From: Mangifera indica
Taxonomy: Eukaryota > Streptophyta > Magnoliopsida > Sapindales > Anacardiaceae
NCBI RefSeq assembly: GCF_011075055.1
Contig: NC_058140.1
Coordinates: 17,733,945 to 17,797,944 of the forward strand
Reading direction: 5' to 3'
DNA length: 64,000 nt
Below the pieces are notes generated by a model. The model was not told where the DNA came from. It saw nothing but the letters and a program-made list of their open reading frames with translations, and ran no database searches. A program made the translations under genes and the position numbers. Shown here piece by piece: positions 34,087-47,112 of the stretch (position 1 is its first letter; each line of letters starts with the position of its first letter).

Positions 34087-37000
34087 TTAAGCTGGTCTCC
34101 AACAATTAAGTGTTGACATGTCTGGTCTACATGGCAACATCTGGGAAACATTGTGACCTGGAGTAATACAACCAAGAAGCCATTTGGTGTTATAGCTAGA
34201 GCTCAATTGCTCAAATTTTATTAGATCACTTTTGGCCTCCAAAAAAAAAAAGTTAGCTTTCCTTTAGGTGAAGTCACCTGGTATTGGAGGTGCAGCTGGT
34301 AAATTGTTTGTGGCAGGTAGCTGAAAACCCATATTATTTGTAGGTGGTCTTTCAATAGGTGGCTGAAAGTAACCTGTAACCAAAGAAAAATTAACACTTC
34401 ACAATGCTAACTATAAAAATGTATTGGAAATATAAAATTAATAAAAATTGCCCAAACTAACAATGAAATTGGTGGATGAAAATAAATAAAAAGTAAAAAG
34501 CTCGTATCGAAATTTATTCATGGACACAAGCACAGAAGTGAACAAGACAAACTGGTACACATATGCCCAGAAAACCAACTAGAGAAAGCATATTTCACAT
34601 TATTTCAGGAACCTCTTTGGCCTCCTCTGAAATATTAGATTCCAACCTCATTTAGGACTCCAACCTTCAGGAAAAGCTAAAACTTAAAAACACAACTTGT
34701 CAAAAGTTTTTGTAATTTATGAAAATGATTCCTTATCATTTTCAGCAACCAAAATTTTTAATGACCACCTTAAAAGCACTCCAATAGATTAGACCTACCA
34801 GCTGTTTGTAGAAGAACAAGAAGTGCAAGAGCAAAACCAAAAACTTAAAGCCAACAAAAGAAGTTCTGTCCATGATGACAATTCAAGGCCAGATAACAAC
34901 AGTTAACTTAGAACCAAAGATCAAATAATGATACAAGTCAATATCATTCAATGAGCCAAACTATAGGCAAACAGTCTCTAATGAAGAAGAAGAAAAATAA
35001 ATGACATCTGGCCCCACAGAGCCACTGGTTTCCACTGAGAGCACTACAACTTGATATGTGTTTTAGCAATTGATAAGATCAATGTACTGGATTTTAAAAC
35101 TGTTTAAAACATTACAAATCAGGAAAAAAATCAGCAGCTCACCTTCTTGGACAAATGTAGGTCCTGATTGAGGGGGGGTTCTCCTCCCACCCATCCACAC
35201 ACCATGCTGACTCTCTGTATTAAATTCACCTGATGACATCCTCCACTGTTCATCACCTACATATCGCCTTTGGTTATCAGGGTGTGGCATTGCATATGGG
35301 CAGGGGTAATGCTGATGAGGATGTTGCTGGATCCCTGGCTTTGTAAATGAGAAATGATTGGAAGAGGTTTGAGGCAGGGAAGGATGCAGAGGTCTTTGCA
35401 AATATGGTGTATTGCTTTGCTGAAATTGCTGGTTTGGTTGAGAAGCTTGGGGATTTAAATATATATCATTATGACCATATTCCAACTGCCTTGAAGAATT
35501 ATATCCAGAAGGTTCTCGAGAACTGCACATTCCTGTTGGTACAAAGAAAGGTGATTGCTGTGTAAATAATTCATTTTTCACAGTATTATCAATATGACCT
35601 CCATGAGGAGTATTCCCAGATACTTGGACAATTTGATTACCCTGCAAACAAAACAGATAGCTACAATAACATACCTATACAGCCATAAGTGAAAACTAAA
35701 AAGAAAAGAGCCAGAAGTCTTACACTGGGTGTGTTGCAATATTCACGAGGAACAGATGGTTGATATGCCAACTGAGGTGAAGACTGAACTGATGACTGCA
35801 GTGTCAGTAACGGTTGAGACACTAATGAAGGTTGTGACTGTACCACTGATGATTGTGGTACCATAGATTGTGGCAGCCCCAAAAGAGGAGGAGGTGGCAG
35901 TGGCTGTGATGGAAGAGGCGGAGGTGGAGGTGGCGGAGAAGGAGAAGGAAAAGACACTGGAGGAGGAGGTGGTGGTGGTGATGGAGGCAAGGGCGGCAGG
36001 GGAGGAGGAGAATCTGGAGGCAATGGAGGAGAACCGTCAGGTAAAGGGGGGAACTCACTGAAATTATTTGAAACTGACTCCAACATCCTATCTGAGCCAT
36101 GCTGTTGTGATTCTATTTCAAAGGAATCATTTTCATCCTTTGGATGACCAGAAACATCTTCCATTTCAAGCTCCCCATCCACATCCTCCAAAATGCAATG
36201 ACGCCTATCGTTGGGAGTAACAGTGCATGTTTCTGACTCTCCTGAAGCACGTCTTTGCTCTACTGGTGATGCATCATCAACTTCTTTATAAGTGCTGCTT
36301 GGAAGATCTTCTTCTTCTTCTTCATCCTCAAACACATGGGAAGGTAGAAAGCCAGACAACTGAAATGTAGTATTGCTGATAAAAAGCACACATGAAAGCA
36401 AATTATATGAAAATCAGATCCATTCAGAAACATTACAAACTGAGAAAAAAATAAGTGTTGAAAGATGCAGTCTTTCAATTTCACACCTTCCATACTCATC
36501 AACAAGCATGCCCTCCATTTCTCTGATTGGATCATCAATAGCACGCTCAGCTCGAGATGGTCGCCTTAAAGAAAACCCAGACGTCGACTCATCATTTGAA
36601 ACTCCAATGTCATCCATGCATTTCCGTAAAAGAGATTCAGGCAAAATTTTTCTCTCAAGCCACAAACGTAAAACCTGATGAAAGGAAAAGATAAATCTAT
36701 CTTAAGCTTAGATGGAGGATTTACAACTATTAAAAGAGCTCATATTACCTTGAGACATTGACGACGATTTTCACGAGCCCCATTTCCAGGTGGAGCAGCA
36801 CCACCTAGAAGTCGTGGCAATGCAGAGTGAACAGCAGGAATATATGAAGCTCCAGCAATACCTAAATATGGATTACATGACAAACCTCTAAATAGGTCAA
36901 TAAACTGATGCTCATTCAGTCAGTTCAATATAAATAACAAATACTCCTTCCCACTAAGTATATAAAAATCATAAAAAAGAGAAATAACCATAATACAACA

Positions 37001-40000
37001 TTCTATGCCATCAAAATTCTGAACAGGGTTCAACATGAAATACAATTAATATATGTAGAGTAGAAATAGTTATTTAAATGAAAACAATATCTCTCAGAAC
37101 AGTTACCCATGTGTTCAGTACACACAAATACAAAAAGAGAGAGAGAGAGAGAAATACCTTTTTGATTATTGGAACACTGAGTGATGGAGTCCACAAGAAA
37201 AAACAGGTCCACTTTACGATGATAACTAGGCTCACTCTCCAACTTGCGGATAAGAAGTTCCACAACCTACACAAAATCATGTGATTCAAATATCGCCTTC
37301 AGAGTGCAAGACTACTTCATAATCCCATAGATAAAAGAAATATTTTATTTCTGACAACTAAAGCAACGTTGTCAACAGCTTACTCAGCCTACCTCATTAG
37401 CGATACCATACTTGGCACAATCAATGGCAAGACGAGTTGCACGTCCAATACTTTCTTTAGTCCTTGACAAAGTTTCTATCATTCCTTCAAATGCATCACG
37501 AGCAACAGCGGCTTCAGTACCACCACTCAGTGAGCCTCCACCAGCTCTGTGTCCCGAACTAACTCTTCTTTCCTCGATTTCATCATTATCTAGTTGACTA
37601 AGGGTTGCCAACTGATGACCATCAGTTGAAGGAGAAATTAAACTAGTATGATTATTAAATCCATGCATATCTGCCTGTCGCACATTGTTGGTGCCAGACA
37701 AAGAAGGTTGCACAGAAGAGGGGCTAGGGCTCCTCCCTTGGACCTCACCAACTGAAGTAAAAGCAGCATTAGGATTTCCAAGAGAAAATTGTTGGGAGTG
37801 AGCTTGTTTCCTTTTTGCCTGAGCAGCTGCAATAAGATGTTTCATGGACATAACAGAGTCCGCAGCCTTGGAATCCAAGATCGAACTGCTTCTATCTTCT
37901 CCACTAGACTCCATTCTGTGGTTATGATAAAATATATGTTAGAACAGCTTATAAACATAAAGACCATAAAATACAAAGATTGACACAACAGAGAGTTAGA
38001 TCATGCATACATTTCGATGGGCAACGAACTGTGATCTAGTGCAGTTTCTGTCGAATGAGTTGCATCGCTCACATGTGAAGCTGCTTTTGCAGTGGTTTTT
38101 GTTAAATCTCCAGAAGAGGCTGCCCTATTTTTTTGAATAGCAACCTGATTTTGAAGAGAGCTTATGGTATCAGAAGCAAGAACAGAACCCTTACCAGACT
38201 TTGCCTGAACTTTTTTCTGACTATTAGCACCAGAACTTTTAGTAACTGTGGGTTTTGAGGCTTTATGTTGTTCCGCAGTTTTCCTGGTATTGGAAACCAA
38301 ATGAGGAGACCTTTTAGGAGAAACCAATATTGCATTAGCCTCCTTCAATGGTGATTGCTCAGATTCTGCTTTCCCAGGACTGCTTGCACAATGAGAATCA
38401 GGCCCCCTTTCTGAATTTTCTGGTTGGGAAGGTGACACAGATTCGTTATGTATTTGCAATGAGGATTCCATTGGCATATTCTCAATTCCAACAGAATCTT
38501 TAGCACTAGCATTCTGCTGAGCATTAACATGACTCTCATTATGTGCAGCACTTCTACAATTATCAGAAGGAGCTTTCACATTTCTGGCAGACCCTCTGTG
38601 AACTGGAGTTTTGGGTTCTTCATTATCATCTTCATCAAATAGGCAAACAGGTCTCCGTCTTTTCGGCAACTGGGGCGCTGGAGGTTTATTATTATTAGAA
38701 CATGACATATCATTCTTCATTTCACGAGACTTTTTCCCCATTTTATCATCAGAATTAATAGTAGCAGAATCAGACATAGCCTCCAAAGCCCGCCTATGTC
38801 GCTTAGTTAAAGGCAGTACAGCTTCATCACCAGAAACATCAAATTCAACTTTACTTCTACTTGTTTGAGCTTGCAATGCCAAAACCATATCAGACTTCAC
38901 ATGGGATGGGGACCATTTCAAGTCAGAGTGTTTAAATGCTTTGTTGCCATCAGTGATAGAACTTGAAAAACCACTCTTCACACTTTTAGAAAGAGATGCC
39001 TTGATAGAATCATCTTTCGAATCTACAGCCTTGGCCTTTTTGGCAGGATGTAAAATGTCATTTGCTCCTATCTTAACCTTCCCAGCTGTCCCAGGTTGGG
39101 CACCTTTTTTATTTCCGCAAGCCTCATCCCTGGAATTAGCAACAGTGTTATCATCTGATACTTTCAAGCTTCTTTTCAATTTAAGCACATCTTTAGTTAT
39201 TTTTCCACCACCGACATTTACATCTGACTTCAAAGCAACAGATGAAAATTCCATCATGCTGCCATCAGATGTAATTTTCTTTTTTACTGTGTCTTTAAAT
39301 TGCTCAACAGAATCAGGGAGATCACCGCCGATACTGGAACAATCATCCTTCAGTGATGTTACAGTAGAGCTACCTCTGTGTCCTTCAACTACAACCTCAT
39401 ATCCCCTATTTGACCCAGAAGCCATTTTCTTCAGCTTGTGACCAATTGCAGATAACTTCTGTCCTTTAATAGGATGCTTAACCCGATCAATATGTTCTTT
39501 TCTATCACAAGAAACTTCCTCTTTTACATTAGAAACATTGTCTGAAGCAGATGTGGATAGTCCATCTTTTGATTGCAGCCCATTGGATATTTTCATCTTT
39601 TTCTCATATGACATAGCCGGAGATGAAATATCATCAGATGGATTACATGAAATAGAAGGTTTTATATCCTCACTGTCAGTTTCTCCTCGACTATTAGAGC
39701 AAGGCTCCAACTTAGAACTAAAATCACCTATTTCTTCCTTTTTTGATTCTCCATTAGGTATGACAGCACCAGCCCCATCCTTTAAGTCAGCCTCTGCCCC
39801 ATCCACAGAGACAGTCTCAGAACCAGGTGCTGATCTATCAGCATCGGATCTCAATTCACTTGATTTTTCCTTCTCTAACTCTTCAAATGCACCACAAATT
39901 TCCCTCACTGCTTGGGCGAAATACTTAACTGTTTTACCTTGACACCGAGCTAACAATTTACTCTTTGACTCACTGGTGAATGCCTGAATGTCAGGCAGGG

Positions 40001-42686
40001 CAACAAAAGCTCTGTGGTGACAGGAAAATAGGGACAAAGTAAGAAGATGATATACACCAGCAATCAACTTATATAACAAAAGAGAAATAAGATAAGTTTG
40101 ACATGTTACAAAAGAATAAAAACTGAACATTTTGGTCTTTGATAATAAGAAAACAATTGAACTAGCAAAATAATATACAATATTTTCTGTTGAACATGAA
40201 GAGAAATATATTATGTAGAAACAGTCCAATGGAACATGATTACGAGTTCATTTAAAACACTTAAAAACATATATGGAAAATGACTACCCACAAATTCATC
40301 TAAAACACTATTGTATCATTTTAATGCAAAGATTAATTTTCTGGCTAGATTGTACACATGACGGTTTTTAAATATTTTATCAAGTCTGTCATAGATGCAA
40401 TATTTTAAAATGGTATGCATACCCCAACTAGGGCTGGATTCGAGCCGAGCCGAGCTCGGCTCGCAGCCAGCTCGGGCTCGGCTCGGTTTTTTTATGACCG
40501 GCTCGAGTTCGGCTCGAGCTCGACTCGAGCTGACTCGGCTCGGCTCGAGTTCGGCTCGTTTTCTGCTCGGCTCGTTAACGGCTCGGCTCGGCTCGTTTTT
40601 CATATCAAAACGACATCGTTTTGTGTATATATATAAATCAAAACGACGCCGTTTTGAATAAAAAATTAAAAAAAAAATTAACCGAGCCAACCCGAGCCAG
40701 CTCGGGCTCGGCTCGAGCTCGATCGAGCCGAGCAGAGCCCGGCTCGTTTCGGGCTCGAACCGAGCCGAGCCGAGCTCGAGCCCGAGCTGGCTCGGCTCGA
40801 ATCCAGCCCTAACCCCAACACGTCTTATTACATATGAATTCAATTAATTTATTATTATGACAATAGAACAATTCTAATATGTAGATTAAGAAAATGAACA
40901 GAACATACAAACTAAGTTAAAACATATAACTGTTTGCCAGTGAAACTATAAGCCTAAAGCTCAGAAATCTAGCATTGACAATTATATTTATAACACATTA
41001 TTGGAAAGAAAATTTTAAATAAACAACTATAATGCTTAATTTATGAGGAAATTCATAAAAAAAGGCTAAATATAAGACTTCCAACTTTGATAATTGTCTC
41101 AATATTTGTAGGCCAAAAAACTCTGGTAGGAACAGTCAGGATAAAGGCACAGTATATCCACAAGCCTAAAGACTCAACTTTAGGCCATCCAAACTGTCAT
41201 TACAACCATCTCCAAAAAGAAATTATACAGTTAATAAGCCCCAACCACACATAGATCACAATTTAGCAAAAAACAAAATAATCAAAAAGCAGATGTAAGT
41301 CATGAGTTAGTGACTTACATCTGCTTTTTGAAGTCTGCATGCAAATATTCCTCAACCTCATTTAGTTAATTTATTCTTAGATTGAGATTACAAATTTATT
41401 CTTAGTTATTCTGCAATTTATAATCCCAATCTCAGAATAAATTAACTAAATGTAGTTTCACACATCCATTTTATACCAAACTATTAGCAGTCTTTAACAT
41501 CAAATGAAAAATACTACTAATAATTCTGAATATAAATGGCAATATGAAGTTATTTATAATAAAAATAGAAAACGGCATCAATCACCAATTGAAATGCTTA
41601 ATATTATTAAAAAGGGAATATATGCTCTAATCAAAATATTCACAATTTACTAGAATAGCAATGAGCATGAAATTGAGTAGATACAGCCATTGTTATTGCC
41701 ATGAGTCTCACTAGTCAATAGTTAGGATAGCTATCTACTATTCTCAAACAATAATGTAGCAATTGTATAAAGCATACTCACATTTCCTGTGTTCCAAAGA
41801 ATTGAACAAAATGTTTCTTAGGGTCTGGAGCTCGATCCCAGTCTTCAGGTCGACTAATCTGAAAATTCAAAACCAACCATAGTACATCAGATACTAAACA
41901 AATAACAATGCAACCTAAGAATCCTTACAGAGGTAAATCACTACAGTGCAAAATAAAGAACTTACTGGTCAAAATAACTTATCAAACTGGTCAACACATA
42001 CGCACATACAGGGAAAAAGAAGTTCAAGAATTATTATTAAAAATTTCAACATCCAGATAGCAGAATAATTAAAAGTCAAATGACAAAGAAAAATTTATAT
42101 GCAACAGATAGAACAATAAATATATAACAACAGCCAAATCAAATCAAAACAGACAAATAAACCTAGTTTCGTTTTGACGATAATAAATATCTATTAAAAC
42201 CTAGTCAAGAAGAACTCAAGCCAGTCTGTATGGGATCTACATCCATGAAGTAACTCAAAATCTGACATACAAATTGCAACAAAACACTAATCCACTGAAC
42301 CCCACTAAAAAGTAACATCATAATTCCACAAGAAATCAAAATTCAAACCAAAAGGAATTAAAAGCATCCAGTAAGTCATTGCCAGAACAGAGAACACTAT
42401 AAAAATAAAGATAAATAACTATCTAATTTAGCACCCACTCCCAACTAACTGTAAGATCTAAAAGTAAATAGAGCCCAAGAAAACCCTAACACAGACCACA
42501 AAATCACGTCCATCAAATACAGCCATGACATCAAGCTAAAAATAAAGGAAAGGAAAGGAAAAGAGAGAAAATGACTTTGGCAGGCCAGGCAGGAAATCCC
42601 TTGACTTTGGCGAGAACAAGATCTCCCATACTCAACTGACTCTTAGCTTTGGCCTTGTTGCCTCCCTTTCTACGACCCCCAGCCAT
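34087..42686 (-). CDS. HUA2: ENHANCER OF AG-4 protein 2 (HUA2/HULK), PWWP and CID domains
   Basis: Eleven exons (complement): 42576-42686, 41782-41858, 38011-40011, 37393-37915, 37158-37266, 36749-36861, 36487-36674, 35724-36375, 35143-35641, 34278-34373 and 34087-34157. They join to 1,479 aa with every phase consistent. A PWWP domain opens the protein (LVLAKVKGFPAWP, then RPEDWDRAP), followed by a 670-residue charged Ser/Lys-rich exon with nuclear-type basic patches (KRHRRALEA, PKRRRPVCLFDED). An RPR/CID domain for the RNA polymerase II tail spans about residues 865-1000. A long proline tract lies at about 1150-1215. The C-terminus MLPCRPD...LNCWRPA is the family ending, which fixes the last exon. 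HUA2-family proteins act in nuclear pre-mRNA processing and promote AGAMOUS and FLC-type expression. The encoded length is near that of Arabidopsis HUA2. Intron 2 holds a transposon and hairpins. Confidence 0.95.
40429..40811. mobile_element. hAT-like MITE in HUA2 intron 2
   Basis: This 383-bp element has terminal inverted repeats starting TAGGGCTGGATTCGAGCCGA and an exact 8-bp target duplication ACCCCAAC (40421-40428 and 40812-40819). An 8-bp duplication and the TAGGG end fit the hAT superfamily. The arms are built of GAGCC/GGCTC words and are strikingly GC-rich beside the AT-rich intron. The centre has two related palindromes (AAAACGACATCGTTTT and AAAACGACGCCGTTTT). It encodes nothing; the long open frames through it on both strands are products of the GAGCC repeats. 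The sharp ends suggest it is fairly young. Confidence 0.9.
41283..41330. repeat. Perfect 20-bp hairpin in HUA2 intron 2
   Basis: CAAAAAGCAGATGTAAGTCA is followed after 8 bases by its exact reverse complement. It sits next to a second inverted repeat and may be part of a small foldback element. Confidence 0.9.
41359..41452. repeat. 32-bp imperfect inverted repeat in HUA2 intron 2
   Basis: Arms at 41359-41390 and 41421-41452, starting CATTTAGTTAATTTATTC, match with about three mismatches around a 30-base loop. It probably belongs to a short MITE-like foldback. Confidence 0.8.
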
Positions 42687-45196
42687 GTTGTTTTTTATCT
42701 ATAAATCTCTTGTACGCAACTTAGATACTATTTAAGAAGAAAAAGAAAAAAATAATAAAACCTCTACAAGCTCCCAAACTGAAAGCGCAATCGAATCGAA
42801 TAGCGCGGAAAGTCCAACTACAAAAACCGAAATCCAGGAAATTATGCCGGAAATTCAACCGGCGTCTAGGAGTTCCGGCGTCGGAGAGCGCTACCGCATG
42901 GCAAGGAAAATAGCTGATTGATTATTCAGAGAACGGGGGAAGTAAAGCGAGAGATTGAGGCGGTTGATGAGAGAGAGGGTATATTTTTGTGAGAGGGGGG
43001 TTTTGGTTTTGTGCTTCTATTTGTGTCGTCGTTGGGGCGGGTGTTGTGAATCGGGGGTGGGATTGGCAAATTAAGGGATTTTTGGTACGCCTGCATGAGC
43101 GTGAGAACGAGCCGCTGCCTCTTCTTTGTTTTCCTGGCGCTGACTTTCGTCCTTGTCTTCTTGCGATGTTTTAATTTAGGGGAAGGAAGTATATCAAATG
43201 GTAACCTTTTTTTTTTTTTTAATCTTGAATTAAAATCAAACGTATTTAACATTTCATTACTCTAAACCCTTTTCCGTGTCTTCATCTTCACTCCATCGAT
43301 ATCCCCTTTTTCTTAGCCAGAATTACCTTCTATTTCATCCTAGTTACCGTGTTTTGAATTTAAATTGCATAACATTCTTATACTCCTAATTTTATTAAAT
43401 AAATAATGTGGAACATTATCGTGTTGAAAATATGTTGATTATTGTTAAGTAAATCATATACGGATGATGTGTTAAAGTACAGTGTATTTAGAGTTTAGTT
43501 TTCTTTGTACATTAACTTTAGATTCAAAATCTAGGGGTTTTTACATTTTTTTTTTTTGTGAAAATTTGGGTGAAATAGATGTAAAGCATGAGTGTAAAAC
43601 CCTAAACTAAACATGTGTTTTCTGGGCAAATCTAGTGTTTTTTTTTTTTTTAAATCTTTTTCATATGTTTGACCCCAAAATCCTTGGTTGTCTCGTTTGC
43701 TTAGAGCCCTAGGTAATTTGGTTTTCTGTTAATTGTTGATTTGGTTTTCTGTAATCAATAGGTATATCTTACTACATGAATTCCTACATGGTTTGCTCTC
43801 TTTGTTGCGTTGCAGCCAATTGGTTGTGTCCTAGCTACACTTTGTGTATCTGTTGAAGACGGTTGAGAAAGTTTTAGAATGTGTCCCAAGTAAGATAAGA
43901 TGCCCAAACACAGAGTGCAGTTGCAATGAAACTGTATGTTAGAGGCTGAAAAATAACTTATATAAAATCCATCCCCCCTTGCCCAAACTATACCAACAAA
44001 GAGGATGTTGAGAAGCTTAAAAAAGAATTTACATCTCAAGATTAAATAATCTTGAAATTTTTATCTTATAAAGAATGTATGTTAACAACTTTAGAAGTAA
44101 AGGAGTAAATGACCAAAAGTATAACAACAGGATGCACTCCATGTTACTGGCAAAAACAAAAGGAAAGAAGAGGGTAAAATCCTATTATAGTTTACAAATT
44201 CTAGAATGAACATATATAAGCATACAATGCAGTAAAGTTATTATTATCAATAGAAAAAATAAAAACAAGAAATGAGGATCACTTATTTAACAGCCATATA
44301 TATAGCGTCTGAGCAATGACAACCAAAAACTTAAGTCTGGGTTGTATAATATTAAGAGATCAAGAAAAGGCTGTACAAAGAAAATCACCCATAGATGAGC
44401 TAGAAAATAATCTCAGGTTCAAATCAACGTAAAAATCCTACAAGCTTATACTAATGCTCCAAATTATAATTTTGTTCAAATGTAGACTAAAAGCAACTCA
44501 GTCTCAAAAGTCCAATCATCTATGAGAACCTACCAGAAACAAAACCATAAATTACCACAACTAAGACTTACATAGAAACTAGCAAGATCCTTTCTCTATG
44601 GCTGCATCAGTATTCAAAGAATAAGTCAAGTTGTATGGAACAAACGAAGTTCAGCTATATTTGTGCATGCTCTTAACAATGCATCCCTCTTTTTCATTCA
44701 TGTAGCTTTGATAGTTTATACACTAAAAATGACCTTCAAATAAAATTAGTCTAACTAACTCAACAAGAAACACATTATTATGGAAACTTACAATGAAGTC
44801 CACAAAGAAAGCCAGCTTTTATAGACCAAAACTTGATTATGATTTTCATCTGCAAACTGTAATTCGCTCTAAAGCACTATTCAGACTTAAGGTCACAGGA
44901 GAATCTCTAGCAGCACAAAATCATTTCATTCATATCTGCTACCAATGATACTAATCTTAATGAATTAGAAACTCATATATTCAAGAGACTACAAGCATAT
45001 CTGAAAAGAAAAAGCATAACAAGAAACAGTGCCACTAGGCAATGAAGATCCACTCCAGAAAAGGGGGAGAGAATGAAAGAAAAGGCAAGGCTAAAATATT
45101 CCAGAAAGAAGAAAATTTTGTATTAACCCCGGAACCAAGCATAGAATCTCAAGTAAAGTTTACAAAATTAGAAACATAAATATCTTACCCTCAATC
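42687..45196. other. HUA2 upstream region and spacer to CLPP2
   Basis: HUA2 5'UTR and promoter come first, including a pyrimidine/GC-rich stretch to about 43150, then AT-rich DNA down to the CLPP2 3' end. I see no further gene. Open frames at 42926-43252 and 43755-44039 are not supported. Confidence 0.6.
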
Positions 45197-47112
45197 CTAA
45201 TTTGAACCTTTTTCTTTCCTGTCTTTGCCTTCATTCCCAACAGCATCAGTCACCAAGGACATTGGTCTTTGATCAATAACTTCATCAATTATACCAAATT
45301 CCTTTGCCTCTTCTGGGGTCATAAAGTAATCTCTATCCATATTCTTTTGAATAACGTCTACTGACTGCCCTGTGTGCTTTGAATACAAAGCATTCAGCGA
45401 ATCCCATACCCGAACAATCTGCTTTGTGTGAATTGTCATATCCTTTGCCTGCCCACTGTACCCTCCAGATGGCTGATGAATCATAACAGTTGCATTTGGG
45501 AGTGCCCGCCTCTCTCCCTTGGCACCTGCAGCCAAAAGCAAGGAACCCATCGATGCAGCTTGGCCCAAACAAATGGTACTGACTGGAGATCGAATGTATT
45601 GCATGGTATCATAAATTGCAAGGCCTGTACAAGAAGAAACAAGGATTACTGACATACTTAAAAAATTTGACTTATGACCAATATCATTTTCATTTTATCA
45701 CTGTGTGTGCTTAAATATGACTAAAAATAAATCATTCTACATACAGTAAGGTAAAACAGATAATGCAAGTCTGGTTGAAACTTATAATGCAACTAAGAGG
45801 TTTTTTTTTTTTTTTTTCCAGGGAAAGCTCTTAAATAATCTCAGTGTCATGCTTTTAGAAAAAATAACTAGAGGGAAAAATAAGAATGGAGTGCATTCGG
45901 AGAAAAGTACTTGATAGGTTAATTATTCTCTTTCCAGAAGGGTCTTTCAGGTTCTTTCTTTGATATGAAGCGCCTTTATTCCAAAATATATCCAAATAAG
46001 TCCTCTGATAAAGTACTCATCACAAGAGTTTGCTCTCGCAGACACATATAAGGGAAGAAAAGCATGCAATTGGCAAGTAACAAAAGAGTTGAGAAAGATC
46101 AAGAAGATTCCAGTAAAGGGAAGGGAAGCATGCAATCAGTGTTGAAGGTGAGGGAAGCAAAAGTTGTGAAGAATAAAGAAGATTCCAGTAGCCACTTGGC
46201 TGCCTTGCAAGTTAGTTAGAGAGGAGAGCATGCAAGAAGGTAGGGCGGGAAGCATGAAAAAAAAAGCAGAATTTGGAATTGTTTTTGGGGTCTTTTTGAA
46301 GGGAAATGGCCTCTCAATTAGCCAGGAGTTTCTTGAGGGTTTTCTTTTTTTTTTTTTTGTCATTTTGTTCTGTTCTGTTAAGCCAAACGGTAGTGTCTCA
46401 AGTATGTACTTTCACACTCGATAAATAAAAACACTTATCCGGTGCATCATTCAGCTGATTTCCTTTTGCATTCAGTATCAGATTGTTTGATTGAGTTGTA
46501 ATTACTGTTCTGAAATCCTGGGATTGTATCATCCTCAAAATTTAAAAACACATCAATCCTTAGTTTTAACAAATTTAAACTGCGACTGTATTAGATTTCA
46601 AGAACTTTCTTTAGTATACTAACTTTTCATAAAGGATATAAATTAACAAAAACACATAAAAATGTTAACTGCATACCCAGAGAAACTAACAAATGGAGTC
46701 GGCAATCCCAATAATCCAAAAATCGAAAAACACAAAAGATCCAACAGAACTTAAACAATAAATAAACACACGAATTTGAATAGCTTAGATCAGAAAGACC
46801 TGCAGTGACTTGTCCACCGGGGGAATTAAGATACATGTGAATGGGCTTCGAAGGGTTTTCAGACTCTAAGAAGAGGAGCTGAGCGACGACAACGTGGGCG
46901 GCGTCATCGTTGATTGGTCCGTTGATGCAAACGATTCTCTCTTTGAGAAGACGAGAGAAAATGTCGTAGGCTCTCTCGCCTCGGGAGGAATGCTCAATGA
47001 CCATGGGAACGAGAGAATAAGAACGACATGCGATTACGGAGGAGGACGATTTTGATGATTGCAGAATACTCCTCATGCCACTACTAGAAATCAGACTCCT
47101 CATGCTTTGCAT
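45197..47112 (-). CDS. CLPP2: Mitochondrial ATP-dependent Clp protease proteolytic subunit 2
   Basis: Two exons (complement), 46800-47112 and 45197-45624, join G|GC at TAGLAIYDT to give 246 aa. The first 30 residues are Ser/Arg-rich ([11 protein letters not shown]), a mitochondrial presequence. The mature part carries the ClpP triad: Ser in [14 protein letters not shown], His in MIHQPSGG and Asp in the DRDYFM segment. LNSPGG and [12 protein letters not shown] are also family hallmarks. It forms the 14-mer core of the mitochondrial Clp protease with ClpX. The C-terminus has the charged extension KDRKEKG. The nuclear single-copy CLPP2 (At5g23140) is the best match, rather than plastid ClpP paralogues, because of the presequence and the neighbours. 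The intron of about 1.2 kb is AT-rich, and the small open frame at 46136-46363 is spurious. Confidence 0.93.

Noticed and set aside
34274..34278. HUA2 stop at PGDFT in exon 10
   Set aside because: A donor at CCAG|GTGACT joins to an exon encoding the family C-terminus LNCWRPA, so the apparent stop is intronic.
35822..36100. Leu/His-rich and Glu/Val-rich frames inside HUA2 exon 8
   Set aside because: They are out-of-frame readings of the HUA2 proline tract.
38611..39942. Plus-strand open frames of 85-166 codons
   Set aside because: They are antisense shadows of the 2-kb HUA2 exon 3, which is in frame with both neighbouring exons.
40316..40843. Long Arg/Ser/Ala-rich open frames on both strands
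   Set aside because: They run through the GAGCC/GGCTC arms of the hAT-like element and are composition artefacts.
46136..46424. Open frames inside CLPP2 intron 1
   Set aside because: They have no protein features, and the flanking exons splice in frame across them.
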